A stretch of 64,000 nucleotides of DNA from Rhizobium gallicum bv. gallicum R602sp (GCF_000816845.1 NZ_CP006878.1:62001-126000), one strand, 5' to 3'; numbered from the stretch's first letter, positions 8,701-17,905 are shown. Notes: generated by a model not told the origin, from the letters alone. Numbers and translations are program-made.

Positions 8701-9750
8701 ATGGCCAGGATCACTCTCCGCCAGCTGCTGGATGATGCCGCCGATCACGGCTACGGCGTCCCGGCATTCAATATCAACAACATGGAGCAGGCGCTTGCCA
8801 TCATGGAAGCGGCCGACGAAACGGATTCGCCCGTCATCCTGCAGGCGAGCCGCGGGGCGCGGGCATATACTAACGACATCATGCTCAAGCACATGATGGA
8901 CGCTGTGACGGAGATCTATCCCAATATCCCCGTTTGCGTACATCTTGACCACGGAAACGAACCAAGCACCTGCGTCACTGCGATCCAGCATGGCTTTACG
9001 TCCGTGATGATGGATGGGTCGATCCGTGCCGACGGCAAAACCGCGGCGGATTGGGACTATAACGTCAAGGTCACAAAAAGCGTCAGTGAAACCGCTCATT
9101 GGGCGGGGGTTTCGGTGGAAGGAGAGCTCGGCGTCCTGGGCTCGCTTGAGACCGGCACGGGCGATGCAGAAGACGGTCATGGTGTAGAGGGCAAGCTCGA
9201 TCCGCATCAGCTTCTGACCGATCCGGAGGAAGCCGCGAAGTTCGTCGAAGAGACCAAGGTCGACGCGCTTGCCGTCGCAATGGGCACCAGCCATGGCGCC
9301 TACAAGTTCTCACGCCGACCGGACCGGGACGTGCTGGCAATGGATGTTATCGAGGCGATCCACCGGAAACTTCCAAATACCCATCTCGTCATGCACGGTT
9401 CGTCAAGCGTGCCGGAGGAGCTGCAGGAAATCTTCAATCGCTTCGGCGGGCGGATGAAGCCGACTTGGGGCGTGCCGCTCGAGGAAATACTGCGCGGCAT
9501 CCGTCATGGCGTGCGAAAGGTCAACATCGACACGGATTGCCGCATGGCAATGACCGGGCAGGTGCGCAGAGTGCTGGCCGAAGATCCGACAGAATTCGAC
9601 CCTCGCAAATATTTGAAGCCCGCAATGACGGCGCTTTCGAAGCTGTGCCGCGAAAGATTCGAAGCTTTCGGAACGGCAGGGCGCGCAAGCTCCATCAACG
9701 TTGTGCCGCTCGCGGAAATGGCGAAGCGGTATCGAGCCGGCTCGCTCTAG
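8701..9750 (+). CDS. Class II fructose-bisphosphate aldolase (Calvin-type, CbbA-like)
   Basis: The 349-residue product is a zinc-dependent aldolase. HLDHG at residues 81-85 holds the catalytic Asp and a zinc His. The glycine-rich [10 protein letters not shown] and the phosphate-binding NIDTD segment follow the class II pattern, and the length matches the Calvin-subtype enzymes that accept fructose and sedoheptulose bisphosphates. It follows the bisphosphatase by six bases and precedes the isomerases. There is no phosphoribulokinase, so the set is not a carbon-fixation operon. Confidence 0.95.
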   Translation: MARITLRQLLDDAADHGYGVPAFNINNMEQALAIMEAADETDSPVILQASRGARAYTNDIMLKHMMDAVTEIYPNIPVCVHLDHGNEPSTCVTAIQHGFTSVMMDGSIRADGKTAADWDYNVKVTKSVSETAHWAGVSVEGELGVLGSLETGTGDAEDGHGVEGKLDPHQLLTDPEEAAKFVEETKVDALAVAMGTSHGAYKFSRRPDRDVLAMDVIEAIHRKLPNTHLVMHGSSSVPEELQEIFNRFGGRMKPTWGVPLEEILRGIRHGVRKVNIDTDCRMAMTGQVRRVLAEDPTEFDPRKYLKPAMTALSKLCRERFEAFGTAGRASSINVVPLAEMAKRYRAGSL

Positions 9751-9792
9751 TCGGCAAACAGCAATTTAAACGCAAATGTGGTGAAGCGGGAC

Positions 9793-10563
9793 ATGACCGA
9801 TAAGAAAACCCTTTGGATTGGCACTAGCTGGAAGATGAACAAGACGCTTGCCGATGCCGTGCAGTTCGCCCACGGTCTCAGGGCCGCAGACACCACGTCC
9901 CATCCGCGCATCCAGCGCTTTGTCATCCCTCCCTTCACTGTTGTCCGAGAAGTGAAGACCACGTTGGCGGGCACGTCGGTGAAGGTCGGCGCGCAGAACA
10001 TGCACTGGGACGACGAGGGCGCCTGGACGGGCGAGATTTCCCCCGTGATGCTCAAGGACTGCAGCCTCGATATCGTCGAACTTGGTCACTCCGAGAGGCG
10101 TGAACATTTTGGCGAGACGGACGTGACGGTAGGGCTGAAAGTCGAGGCGGCGGTTCGCCACGGCTTGATCCCGCTCATCTGCTTAGGGGAGACACTCGAC
10201 GAACGCGAGGCCGGGCGAGCGCGCGAGGTCCTTGAGCGCCAAGTTCGCGGCGCGTTAGGAAGCCTTTCCACCCTCCAGAAGGACAAACCCATATTGCTCG
10301 CCTATGAGCCTATTTGGGCCATTGGCGTCAATGGGATCCCCGCGACAGCGGACTACGCCGACGCCCGCCAAGCCGAGATCATTGCGTTTGCCGAAGCCGT
10401 GCTCGGCCGGCGCGTTCCCTGCCTCTACGGCGGTTCGGTCAACGCGGACAACTGCGAAGAGCTCATATCCTGCCCTCATGTCGATGGGCTGTTCATCGGC
10501 CGCTCGGCTTGGAAGATCGAGGGCTACCTCGACATCCTCGAAAAGTGCGCGGCCAAAATCTGA
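9793..10563 (+). CDS. eryH: EryH-type triose/tetrulose-phosphate isomerase
   Basis: The 256-residue product is a TIM-barrel isomerase. Lys14 (in TSWKMNKT), His99 (GHSERR) and Glu172 (YEPIWAIG) correspond to the triosephosphate isomerase active site. The usual GNWKMN is replaced by TSWKMN, with Ser for the conserved Asn, and WDDEGAWTGEISP matches the EryH branch I remember from Brucella. That branch interconverts L-erythrulose 1-phosphate and D-erythrulose 4-phosphate. The ATG at 9793 matches the short family N-terminus; a GTG lies 15 bases upstream. Its pairing with the next gene repeats the eryH-eryI pair of erythritol catabolism, but no erythritol kinase or dehydrogenase genes are here. Confidence 0.9.
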   Translation: MTDKKTLWIGTSWKMNKTLADAVQFAHGLRAADTTSHPRIQRFVIPPFTVVREVKTTLAGTSVKVGAQNMHWDDEGAWTGEISPVMLKDCSLDIVELGHSERREHFGETDVTVGLKVEAAVRHGLIPLICLGETLDEREAGRAREVLERQVRGALGSLSTLQKDKPILLAYEPIWAIGVNGIPATADYADARQAEIIAFAEAVLGRRVPCLYGGSVNADNCEELISCPHVDGLFIGRSAWKIEGYLDILEKCAAKI

Positions 10564-10575
10564 GGAGTGATGAAG

Positions 10576-11031
10576 ATGAAAGTTGCAGTAGCAGGCGACA
10601 GCGCGGGCGAAGGCCTCGCTAAAGTCCTCGCCGATTATCTCAAGCACCGTTTCGAGGTGTTCGAAGTCTCCAGGACCGATGCCGGTCTCGACGATTTCTA
10701 TGCGAACCTCTCCGACAGGGTCGCCAACGGAGTGCTCGACGGCACCTACGACAAGGCCATCCTGGTGTGCGGCACCGGGATCGGCGTTTGCATTTCGGCG
10801 AACAAAGTGCCGGGTATAAGGGCAGCCCTCACACACGATACCTACTCCGCCGAGCGGGCGGCGTTATCGAACAACGCCCAGATCATTACCATGGGCGCCC
10901 GCGTCATTGGATCGGAACTTGCGAAGACGATCGTCGACTCCTTCCTCGCCCAGACGTTCGACGAGAATGGTCGCTCGGCGAGCAATGTTGCCGCGATCGA
11001 CGAGGTCGATACGAAATACCACGCTCGCTAG
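10576..11031 (+). CDS. eryI: RpiB-family sugar-phosphate isomerase, EryI type
   Basis: The 151-residue product belongs to the RpiB/LacAB family. Cys65 with GTGIG (66-70) forms the active-site loop, and [23 protein letters not shown] is highly characteristic. In erythritol and apionate pathways this branch isomerises D-erythrulose 4-phosphate to D-erythrose 4-phosphate. The ATG at 10576 is preferred because GAGGAG lies about eight bases before it; earlier GTG and ATG codons are too close to that site. Only 12 bases separate it from the EryH gene. It is the last gene of the rightward operon begun by transketolase. Confidence 0.92.
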   Translation: MKVAVAGDSAGEGLAKVLADYLKHRFEVFEVSRTDAGLDDFYANLSDRVANGVLDGTYDKAILVCGTGIGVCISANKVPGIRAALTHDTYSAERAALSNNAQIITMGARVIGSELAKTIVDSFLAQTFDENGRSASNVAAIDEVDTKYHAR

Positions 11032-11212
11032 CGGAGAACATGTGCAAGCATCTGCTCGCGGTCGACGCGCCAGGCGCAATCAGCCTGGCGATTGAGCGTT
11101 TTCCGGCAGTTTCCAGAACCAGCAATCAGGCCGGGCGGCTTACGGTATCCGGGGCTTGGCGTCCGCCTTCAGATGCAGCGCCAGTGATGATCGCAGTGCG
11201 ACCTGCGCGCTG

Positions 11213-11914
11213 TCATTTCAACAGGGACGTGCGGAAGTGTTCCATGTTTTCCTCGACGCTCTCGCGGCTGAGGTCACCGGTCTTTCTGTCCCGGATCATC
11301 TCAAACATGTGTTCGTGGAGATCGACTGCGCGCCATTTGCCACTGACCTCCAGCGATTTTTGCACCCAAGGCGCGACCATCGTCAGCACGAAGTCGGCGA
11401 TCACGACGATCAACGGGTTTCCGGCAGCTTTGTATATTGCTCGGTGGAAATCGAGGTCGGCCTTGAGGAGATCTTCGATCGCGGAGTTCGCATCCTCCGA
11501 CAGCCTTTTTAGTCGGTCGATGCACTCTCTCATTGCGGCGAGGTCTTCGTCCGTACGCCGCAGGGACGCGAGTTCTGAACAGTTGCGGTCGAAAACATAT
11601 CGCAGCTCCATCAGCATCTCAGGCGTCGAGCTCTGAAGATAGAGCTGAAACATCGCGAGCGGCATCGCCGGAAGGCCTTCGTCCTTACGGATGTAATTTC
11701 CAAAGCCATGCCGCGTCTCGACAAGACCCGACACCGCGAGCGTCTTGATCGCCTCTCGGATTGGAGTGCGGCTGATGCCGAGAAGCTGGGCCAGCTCCTT
11801 TTCATTGGGAAGCTTGTCACCAGGCCCAAGGTTGCCTTTGGCAATTTCGCCCGTAATGTAGTCGAGCGCTATGTCCAGCCGGCTTGGGATTTTCTTTGGC
11901 TCAACAGACAGCAT
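11213..11914 (-). CDS. GntR family (FadR subfamily) transcriptional regulator
   Basis: The 233-residue product has the winged helix-turn-helix signature KLPNEKELAQLLGISRTPIREAIKTL at residues 34-59 and an FCD domain with LKADLDFHRAIYKAAGNP (near 145-162) and a later DLHEHMFEMI that supplies metal-binding histidines. The gene is convergent with eryI and lies 100 bp before the SDR gene, which reads the same way. The copy of the repeat element at 11944-11961 lies about 30 bp upstream of its start, which suggests autoregulation. It is the most likely regulator of the whole GGTAT regulon, spanning transketolase to the third aldo/keto reductase (inference). Confidence 0.93.
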   Translation of the reverse strand: MLSVEPKKIPSRLDIALDYITGEIAKGNLGPGDKLPNEKELAQLLGISRTPIREAIKTLAVSGLVETRHGFGNYIRKDEGLPAMPLAMFQLYLQSSTPEMLMELRYVFDRNCSELASLRRTDEDLAAMRECIDRLKRLSEDANSAIEDLLKADLDFHRAIYKAAGNPLIVVIADFVLTMVAPWVQKSLEVSGKWRAVDLHEHMFEMIRDRKTGDLSRESVEENMEHFRTSLLK

Positions 11915-11943
11915 TCCTGGTCACGCTCCAATCAGAAATCGAG

Positions 11944-11961
11944 AAGGTACGAGGTCATACC
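11944..11961. promoter_or_regulatory. GGTAT-type inverted repeat in front of the GntR gene
   Basis: AAGGTACGAGGTCATACC is an inverted repeat (GGTA-N8-TACC) and matches the copy at 23413 (read on the other strand) at 16 of 18 positions. Its place, 30 to 47 bp upstream of the regulator start codon, fits an autoregulatory operator. Confidence 0.65.
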
Positions 11962-12014
11962 GCGTTTTGCCGCTTGCGACAAATGCCGAACGTCGAACTG
12001 GCCACTTCTCCAGG

Positions 12015-12809
12015 TTATTCGCTGATTTGTCCCAGCCGCTTCGAGGCTTTCGGATCGAATGGGAACATGAGGCCAGCGGCCAGGAAGCCGCCGTCGACGT
12101 TCAGGGTGTGCCCCGTGATATAGGCTGCATCGTCGCTCGCCAGGAACACTGCGGCGTCAGCGATTTCCGATGGTTCGCCATAACGGCGTTGCGGAACGAG
12201 CCGATGATAGGCGTCACGCGTTTCGACCGTGTGCATGACTTTTGAGACCTCGGTCAATATCGGACCCGGTGCGATGTTATTCACGTTGATTCCCGATTCG
12301 GCGAGTTCCACGGCCATCACCTTCGTGAGAAGTTCGACGCCGGCCTTCGAGGCACCATAGGCCGAACGCCCGACACCGCCCTTTTGACCGGACAAGGAAG
12401 CGATATTGATGATTCTCCCGTAACCCTTGGCGGCCATGATCCGAGCGAAGGCTTGCGCCACGAGGAATGTTCCGGTCAGATTGATCCGGACGACGCGTTC
12501 GAATTCCTCTCTTGAGCTTTCGAGAAACAGAGTGGTTGCGCCCACGCCAGCGTTGTTGACGAGTATGTCGACCGTGCCGAACCGGCCAATCGTTTCCCTA
12601 ACGATCGTCTCAACGTCTTCGTTGACGGAAATATCAGCGCGGACGGCGAAAGCCCGCTCGCCAAGCCGCTCGGCGGCATCGTTCGCCACTTCCAGATCGC
12701 GGTCGACGATAACGACATTTGCGCCTTCGCGAACATAGGCTTCAGCGATCGCCAGTCCGATCCCCCGGCCAGCGCCTGTCACCACGGCAGTGCGTCCAGA
12801 AAGTCTCAT
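12015..12809 (-). CDS. Short-chain dehydrogenase/reductase
   Basis: The 264-residue product is a classical SDR with TGAGRGIG at 11-18, NNAG at 85-88, a catalytic Ser near 138 and YGASK (Tyr151, Lys155). The C-terminus (GHTLNVDGGFLAAG) is typical of the family. GGAGG seven bases before the ATG at 12809 fixes the start; an upstream in-frame ATG at 12899 would cross the repeat element and is rejected. It is divergent from the DUF1537 kinase gene and shares its promoter region. It probably oxidises or reduces an acid sugar or ketose of the pathway, but the substrate is not readable. Confidence 0.93.
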   Translation of the reverse strand: MRLSGRTAVVTGAGRGIGLAIAEAYVREGANVVIVDRDLEVANDAAERLGERAFAVRADISVNEDVETIVRETIGRFGTVDILVNNAGVGATTLFLESSREEFERVVRINLTGTFLVAQAFARIMAAKGYGRIINIASLSGQKGGVGRSAYGASKAGVELLTKVMAVELAESGINVNNIAPGPILTEVSKVMHTVETRDAYHRLVPQRRYGEPSEIADAAVFLASDDAAYITGHTLNVDGGFLAAGLMFPFDPKASKRLGQISE

Positions 12810-12831
12810 CTCGTCGTCCTCCAATTTTCTC

Positions 12832-12866
12832 GATATGAGGTATAAGGTATAAGGTATGACCTTGAC
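12832..12866. promoter_or_regulatory. GGTAT-type repeat element between SDR and kinase genes
   Basis: Three consecutive GGTAT units (GAGGTATAAGGTATAAGGTAT) run into GACCTTGAC. This is the longest array of the element. It lies between divergent genes, about 23 bp from the SDR start and 95 bp from the kinase start, so a bound regulator could control both. Confidence 0.65.
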
Positions 12867-12960
12867 AGCGTTATGAGCTGCTTCTATGAGTATTGTCAAG
12901 AGTGAGGCCCGGCTGATGTATGGAGGAAGATATCATCGGCCGGGATATTGGGAGGATCCG

Positions 12961-14313
12961 ATGACATCAGCTGGCAAGCTTAAGACCGTGTTTTACGGTG
13001 ACGACTTCACGGGTTCTTCCGAAAACCTGGCGCAGTTCCATCGCAGTGGCGTGAAGGGCAAGCTGTATCTGGCGCGCCCCTCAGCACAGACGGCGGTGAC
13101 GGACTCTCGGTCTTATGATGTGCTTGGTTTTGCCGGCACCGCACGGGCGTTGTCCGGCGTCGAGCTCGACGAGGAGCTTGACAGTGCGTTTTCGATCATG
13201 CGCACCCTCGACAGTCCGCTTATCCAATACAAGATCTGCTCGACGTTCGACTCATCGCCCACCGTTGGAAGCTATGGTGCTGTCCTGGCGCGTGCTGCGG
13301 CTCACTTCGGCAAGAGGGACGTTCCAGTGCTCGCCGCGACCCCGGACTTCGGTCGCTACACCTGTTTCGGAAACCATTTCGCGCGCTTTGCCGACAGGAT
13401 AGAGCGGCTGGACCGGCACCCGAGCATGTCGCGCCACCCCAGGACGCCGATGCAAGAGGCGGATCTGCGCATGCATCTGGCTGGGCAAACGGATAAGGAA
13501 TTCGTCAACGTCACGCTTCCCGCGATCCGGAACCGCTCGGCAATGGACGAGAGTGTGTTCAAGGCCTTCCAAGAGGGGGCAGGGGTCATTTTCGATGGGC
13601 TCGAAAACGCGGATCTTGCGGCTGTCGCCGATCTGCTCTGGGCGCGATATCCCACACGTCCCATGTTCGCGCTTGCGGCTCAAGGCCTGGCGCAACAACT
13701 CGGAGCTCTTTGGGCCCGCTCGGGGCTGCTATCGTCGGCCGAGCCTGTAAAGACGGAGATCGTCGGAGTCGAAAATCTCCTGGTGTTATCAGGCAGCTGT
13801 GCTCTGCAAACCGGGCGCCAGATCGCTGTGGCCGAAGCTTCCGGGTGGAAGCTTGTCCACTTGGATGTCTCCAGGATCGCGTCCGACGAACAAGCTACGG
13901 CGATTGCCCGGGAGGCTGCTCTTAAGGCGATCGAAGGCCTTGATCGTGGCCGCCCCACAATCATCTACACGGCTCGCGGGGAGACCGGCCGCGTGGCCGG
14001 CGGCGATGTTCCCGCGGAACGCTTGGGAGCCATCTACTGCGACGTCGCACGTGCCGTGCGCCGCGCGGTTTCCTTGCCGCGGATCGTCTTTTCAGGCGGC
14101 GACAGTTCGAGCTATGCGGTGCGGACAATTGGCGCCGAAGCGCTCGAGATTGCCGTTTTTGACGAGGTTCAAAATTGCCATGTCTGCCGCCTGGATGCGC
14201 CGGGCGACGCCGAAGTCGATGGCCTCGAAGTCATGCTGAAGGGCGGGCAGATTGGTGCCGATGACTTCTTCCTCCGGGCAAAGGCGGGCACCTCGGGTTA
14301 TCTGGCGGCGTAA
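12961..14313 (+). CDS. DUF1537 four-carbon acid-sugar kinase family protein
   Basis: The 450-residue product has the DUF1537 N-terminal motif FYGDDFTGSSENL (residues 11-23), with the paired Asp of the substrate site, and a C-terminal ATP-binding domain with ETGRVAGG and SGGDSSSYAVRTIG. The family phosphorylates threonate, erythronate and 3-oxo acid sugars; a member paired with RuBisCO-like proteins phosphorylates 3-oxo-isoapionate. The ATG at 12961 has GGGAGG eight bases upstream; an in-frame ATG at 12886 lacks a site. It is the first gene of a unit with the DUF849 gene, 10 bases apart. Neighbouring EryH, EryI and RuBisCO-like genes favour a 3-oxo acid-sugar substrate (inference). Confidence 0.92.
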   Translation: MTSAGKLKTVFYGDDFTGSSENLAQFHRSGVKGKLYLARPSAQTAVTDSRSYDVLGFAGTARALSGVELDEELDSAFSIMRTLDSPLIQYKICSTFDSSPTVGSYGAVLARAAAHFGKRDVPVLAATPDFGRYTCFGNHFARFADRIERLDRHPSMSRHPRTPMQEADLRMHLAGQTDKEFVNVTLPAIRNRSAMDESVFKAFQEGAGVIFDGLENADLAAVADLLWARYPTRPMFALAAQGLAQQLGALWARSGLLSSAEPVKTEIVGVENLLVLSGSCALQTGRQIAVAEASGWKLVHLDVSRIASDEQATAIAREAALKAIEGLDRGRPTIIYTARGETGRVAGGDVPAERLGAIYCDVARAVRRAVSLPRIVFSGGDSSSYAVRTIGAEALEIAVFDEVQNCHVCRLDAPGDAEVDGLEVMLKGGQIGADDFFLRAKAGTSGYLAA

Positions 14314-14323
14314 GGAGCGAAAG

Positions 14324-15211
14324 ATGCAAAAGAAAATCATCCTCGAAGCCAGGGTCAACGAATACGCGCCGCGCACATCCAACCCTAATATCCCATACAC
14401 CGCCGACGAGATCGTTGAGGCCGCCGTTGCAGCCCGCAAGGCGGGAGCGGCGATCCTGCACTATCACGCCAGGACAGCCGACGGCGGTGCGACAAACACC
14501 GTTGAGGCAAACGCCGAAATCATCCGCGAAGTCAGGCGGGCGACCGATCTACTCATCCTTCCCACGCTCGGCTTTATCTCGAATGATGCCGACGCCATGA
14601 AGCGCATCGACACGGTCGCAACCCTGGCATTGGACCCTGCTACGAAGCCCGACATTGCGCCCATCGATACCGGTTCGGCCAATCTCGAGCTTTGGGATGC
14701 CGAGACGCGCAGGTTCGAAAATCCAGAACGTTTGTATCTCAACACGACCGAAAGTCTCGCGCACTACGCGCGTACCTTGGCCGAAAAGGGCGTAAAGCCG
14801 AAGCTGGTTTCCTGGTCTGTTGGGTTCACGCGCCGCGCGATCGCTCTGATGGACGCGGGCCTTGTGAGAGGGCCTGCCTACTTTCTCCTGCACCTAACGG
14901 GAGGGCGATACATCACCGGGCATCCGCCGACCGAGGCGGGGCTCATGGCGCATCTTGCATTTCTGCCTGACGACCGGCCGATCGAATGGACGGTCAATTG
15001 CCTTGGGGGCAATCTGTTGAACATCGCTCCTGCGATCTGCCGCCTGGGCGGCCACATGGCTATAGGAATAGGCGACTATCCCTATCGCGAGTTCGGTATG
15101 CCCACGAACGCGGATGTCATATCGCGCGCTGTCGAGATCGCCCAAAAAGTCGGACGTGAGCCCGCTACACCCCAAGAGGCACGCGCGATCCTCGAACTGG
15201 ACGGCGCGTAG
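14324..15211 (+). CDS. DUF849 (BKACE, beta-keto acid cleavage) family protein, divergent active site
   Basis: The 295-residue product is a TIM-barrel protein of the family that cleaves beta-keto acids with acetyl-CoA to give acetoacetate and a new CoA ester. N-terminal NPNIPYTADEIVEAA and HYHAR (His46, His48, two zinc ligands) are clear. In the C-terminal part GGHMAIGIGDYPY replaces the usual GGHxRVGxED, so the expected zinc-ligand Glu is Gly and the catalytic Arg is Ala, while the Asp is kept (residue roles recalled from the Kce structure). It may therefore act on a different substrate or by another mechanism. The ATG follows the kinase stop by 10 bases with AGGAG between. Confidence 0.9.
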   Translation: MQKKIILEARVNEYAPRTSNPNIPYTADEIVEAAVAARKAGAAILHYHARTADGGATNTVEANAEIIREVRRATDLLILPTLGFISNDADAMKRIDTVATLALDPATKPDIAPIDTGSANLELWDAETRRFENPERLYLNTTESLAHYARTLAEKGVKPKLVSWSVGFTRRAIALMDAGLVRGPAYFLLHLTGGRYITGHPPTEAGLMAHLAFLPDDRPIEWTVNCLGGNLLNIAPAICRLGGHMAIGIGDYPYREFGMPTNADVISRAVEIAQKVGREPATPQEARAILELDGA

Positions 15212-15260
15212 AACCAATACGGCATGCGGCCCGCACAGACGCGGCATAGATTTGGATTTT

Positions 15261-15280
15261 ATGAGGTATGACGTCATATC
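15261..15280. promoter_or_regulatory. GGTAT-type element abutting the ATPase start codon
   Basis: ATGAGGTATGACGTCATATC ends one base before the ATG of the second ABC ATPase gene. It contains the palindrome TGACGTCA within GGTA/TATC arms. The position leaves no room for an ordinary ribosome-binding site, so the operator, start point and translation start are crowded together. Confidence 0.55.
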
Positions 15281-16813
15281 ATGGTCGACGCAGCTGATAA
15301 GATAACAGTTCAGGCAACCGCGCAGTCGTCGTCGGCACGCGTGCTTCTGCGGGCCGAGGGCGTGGAAAAGTCATTCAACGGCGTCCCAGCGCTCGTTGAT
15401 GGCCGACTGACGCTAAAGGCCGGGACCGTCCATGCTTTGTGCGGCGGTAATGGCGCCGGCAAGTCGACATTCCTCAACATCACGATGGGACTGCTCCGCC
15501 GCGATGGCGGGATAGTGGAGGTCGATGGCGAGCAGGTCGACTTCAAAAGCGCCGCTGACGCTCTGCGTCACGGCATCGCGATCATCACTCAAGAGCTTTC
15601 CCCCGTCCCCGAGATGACCGTCGCCGAGAACCTATACCTTGGCCGCGAACCGAAGCGGTTTGGTGTGCTCGTCAATTTCAGCCAGATGCGCAGGGACGCC
15701 CAGGCATTCCTCGATGATCTCGGTTTCGACGTCGATGCGACCAGAAAGATGGGCGAACTAAGCCTCGCCCAGATTCAGCTCGTCGAAATTGCAAAGGCTC
15801 TCAGCTATCGGGCGCATATCGTCATCATGGACGAACCGACATCGGCTATCGGCGAACACGAAGTCCATGTCTTGTTCAACGCGCTCCGCAAGATCACTGC
15901 CCGCGGTTCCGCCATCGTCTACGTCTCTCACAAACTCACTGAGATCTTTGAGATCGCGGACGAATATACCGTGTTCCGCGACGGCCGCTTCATCGAGACC
16001 GGAAACATCAAGGATATCGACCGCCGTCATCTTGTGACGCAGATCGTGGGCCGTGAAGTCAAACTGGTCGAGAAGGGAAAACCTCTCGAAGATGCACCGA
16101 TCCTGCTTTCCGTCTCGAACTTGGCGCGCGGCTCTCATTTCCGGGACATTTCGTTGGACGTGGCGTCAGGCGAAGTAGTCGGCATCTATGGATTGCTTGG
16201 ATCCGGGCGAACAGAATTTCTGGAAACAATATTCGGGCTTCATTCGCCGACGAGAGGCGAAATTGTCTTCGACGGCGGCAAGGTCAGGCCAGGCAGTCCG
16301 AAGGACGCAATCCAGCGTGGCATGGCGATGGTGACCGAGGATCGCAAGGACAGTGGCCTCGTGCTGTCGGCATCGATTGCCCACAACATCACGCTTTCTT
16401 CGCTCGCCTTGATGGCCATCAGCGGTTTCATCCGCGGGGACAAAGAGCGCAGCGCAGTCCAAGACATGATCGTCTCACAGAGGATCAAGTCGGCGTCGCC
16501 GGATGTTGCTGTCGAAACTCTGTCAGGCGGAAACCAGCAAAAAGTGGTGCTGGCTCGATGCCTTCTGACGAATCCAAAGCTGCTCATTTGCGACGAACCG
16601 ACGCGCGGCATCGACGAAGGTTCCAAGCAGGAGATCTACGCGTTCCTGCGGGACTTCGCGGCAAAGGGTAACGGCGTTCTGGTGGTTTCGTCGGAGGCAC
16701 CGGAGATCATGCAGCTCAGCGACAGGATCGCGATTTTCAAACAGGGACAGCTCCTCAACATCATCGACGGAGCCCAAGCAACGCAACAGACGCTCATGGA
16801 CATGGCGAGCTGA
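15281..16813 (+). CDS. CUT2 sugar ABC transporter ATP-binding protein (second system)
   Basis: The 510-residue product is a tandem ATPase. The N-terminal domain has Walker A GGNGAGKST (55-63; the usual GEN is GGN), a degenerate signature LSLAQIQ and Walker B IVIMDEPTSAI. The C-terminal domain has a relaxed Walker A (GLLGSGRTE), a canonical LSGGNQQKV and LLICDEPTRGID. No Shine-Dalgarno sequence precedes the ATG at 15281, and the repeat element ends right before it, so initiation may be leaderless or at another codon. It opens a unit of ATPase, permease, binding protein, aldo/keto reductase, RuBisCO-like protein and aldo/keto reductase. Confidence 0.93.
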   Translation: MVDAADKITVQATAQSSSARVLLRAEGVEKSFNGVPALVDGRLTLKAGTVHALCGGNGAGKSTFLNITMGLLRRDGGIVEVDGEQVDFKSAADALRHGIAIITQELSPVPEMTVAENLYLGREPKRFGVLVNFSQMRRDAQAFLDDLGFDVDATRKMGELSLAQIQLVEIAKALSYRAHIVIMDEPTSAIGEHEVHVLFNALRKITARGSAIVYVSHKLTEIFEIADEYTVFRDGRFIETGNIKDIDRRHLVTQIVGREVKLVEKGKPLEDAPILLSVSNLARGSHFRDISLDVASGEVVGIYGLLGSGRTEFLETIFGLHSPTRGEIVFDGGKVRPGSPKDAIQRGMAMVTEDRKDSGLVLSASIAHNITLSSLALMAISGFIRGDKERSAVQDMIVSQRIKSASPDVAVETLSGGNQQKVVLARCLLTNPKLLICDEPTRGIDEGSKQEIYAFLRDFAAKGNGVLVVSSEAPEIMQLSDRIAIFKQGQLLNIIDGAQATQQTLMDMAS

Positions 16814-16851
16814 TGAGCGGTCACAGCCCCATCCACGGGAGGATTTGAGTA

Positions 16852-17814
16852 ATGAATACCATCGCTGCGGCGAAACCCGGAAACTTCCGCGCCGGGGAAA
16901 TGATCAGGCAGTTCAGCATCGTTCTCGTGTTTTTCCTGATCGTCGCGTTCTTCTCGTTCGCAAACCAGTACTTCATGACATGGTTGAACTGGCTGAATCT
17001 CGTTCGCCAATCGTCGATCAACGGCATTCTGGCGATCGGAGTGACCTTCGTCATCCTCACCAAGGGCATCGACCTCTCGGTCGGCTCTGTGATGGCGATC
17101 GCGGGCATGATCGCCGCCAGCCTCGTGACGGAGACCAACGAGCATTTCGTGCTTTTCGGTATCTTTGCGGGCCTGGCGGCGGGAGCCGGCCTTGGCCTGG
17201 TGAACGGCGTGCTTGTTGCCGCGGTCAAGGTCCCTCCGTTCGTCGTAACGCTCGGCATGTTGAGCGTTGCCCGCGGGCTCACCTTGATCTTCTCGGAAGG
17301 ACGTCCCATCCCGAATCTGTCGGATCCCTTCAAGTGGATCGGCTCCGGGCAGATCATGTACATACCGGTACCGATCGTCATCCTGTTCGTTGTCTTCCTG
17401 ATTGGCTGGACCGTTCTGAACTATACGACTTTCGGCCGCTATGTGTACGCGGTCGGCGGCAACGAGAAGGCGGCTCGCACGAGCGGCATTTCCACCAAAG
17501 TGATCGTCGGCGCGACCTATGTGATCTCGGGTCTGTTGGCTGGTCTTGCGGGACTTGTCCTGACGGCTCGCACCACCGCTGCGCTGCCGCAAGCGGGCAT
17601 CGGTTATGAGCTTGACGCGATCGCCGCCGTCGTGATCGGCGGGACGAGCCTTGCGGGCGGCCGCGGATCGCTGCTCGGCACACTGATCGGCGCGCTCATC
17701 ATCGGCACGATCAACAACGGCATGGACCTCATGGGCGTGTCTTCATACTACCAGCAGGTCCTCAAGGGCACGATCATCGTGGTCGCGGTCATCGCCGACC
17801 AAATCCGCAAATAA
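16852..17814 (+). CDS. CUT2 sugar ABC transporter permease (second system)
   Basis: The 320-residue inner-membrane protein has the RbsC-type segments KGIDLSVGSVMAIAGM (near 63-78) and AAVVIGGTSLAGGRGS (near 258-273), with about eight membrane spans. GGGAGGA nine bases before the ATG supports the start. It lies 38 bp after the ATPase gene and 91 bp before the binding-protein gene. Confidence 0.95.
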   Translation: MNTIAAAKPGNFRAGEMIRQFSIVLVFFLIVAFFSFANQYFMTWLNWLNLVRQSSINGILAIGVTFVILTKGIDLSVGSVMAIAGMIAASLVTETNEHFVLFGIFAGLAAGAGLGLVNGVLVAAVKVPPFVVTLGMLSVARGLTLIFSEGRPIPNLSDPFKWIGSGQIMYIPVPIVILFVVFLIGWTVLNYTTFGRYVYAVGGNEKAARTSGISTKVIVGATYVISGLLAGLAGLVLTARTTAALPQAGIGYELDAIAAVVIGGTSLAGGRGSLLGTLIGALIIGTINNGMDLMGVSSYYQQVLKGTIIVVAVIADQIRK

Positions 17815-17905
17815 GAAATTTCGGAATTGCCGCCGACGTGGTCGGCGACAATGCCCGGCCATGCAAGGCGTGTTCGGGCGCTTTTAAACCAGAGGAGAGC
17901 AAGAA

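Noticed and set aside
9793..11031. An erythritol catabolic operon
   Set aside because: Only the two isomerases are present. Erythritol kinase and the erythritol-phosphate dehydrogenases are missing.
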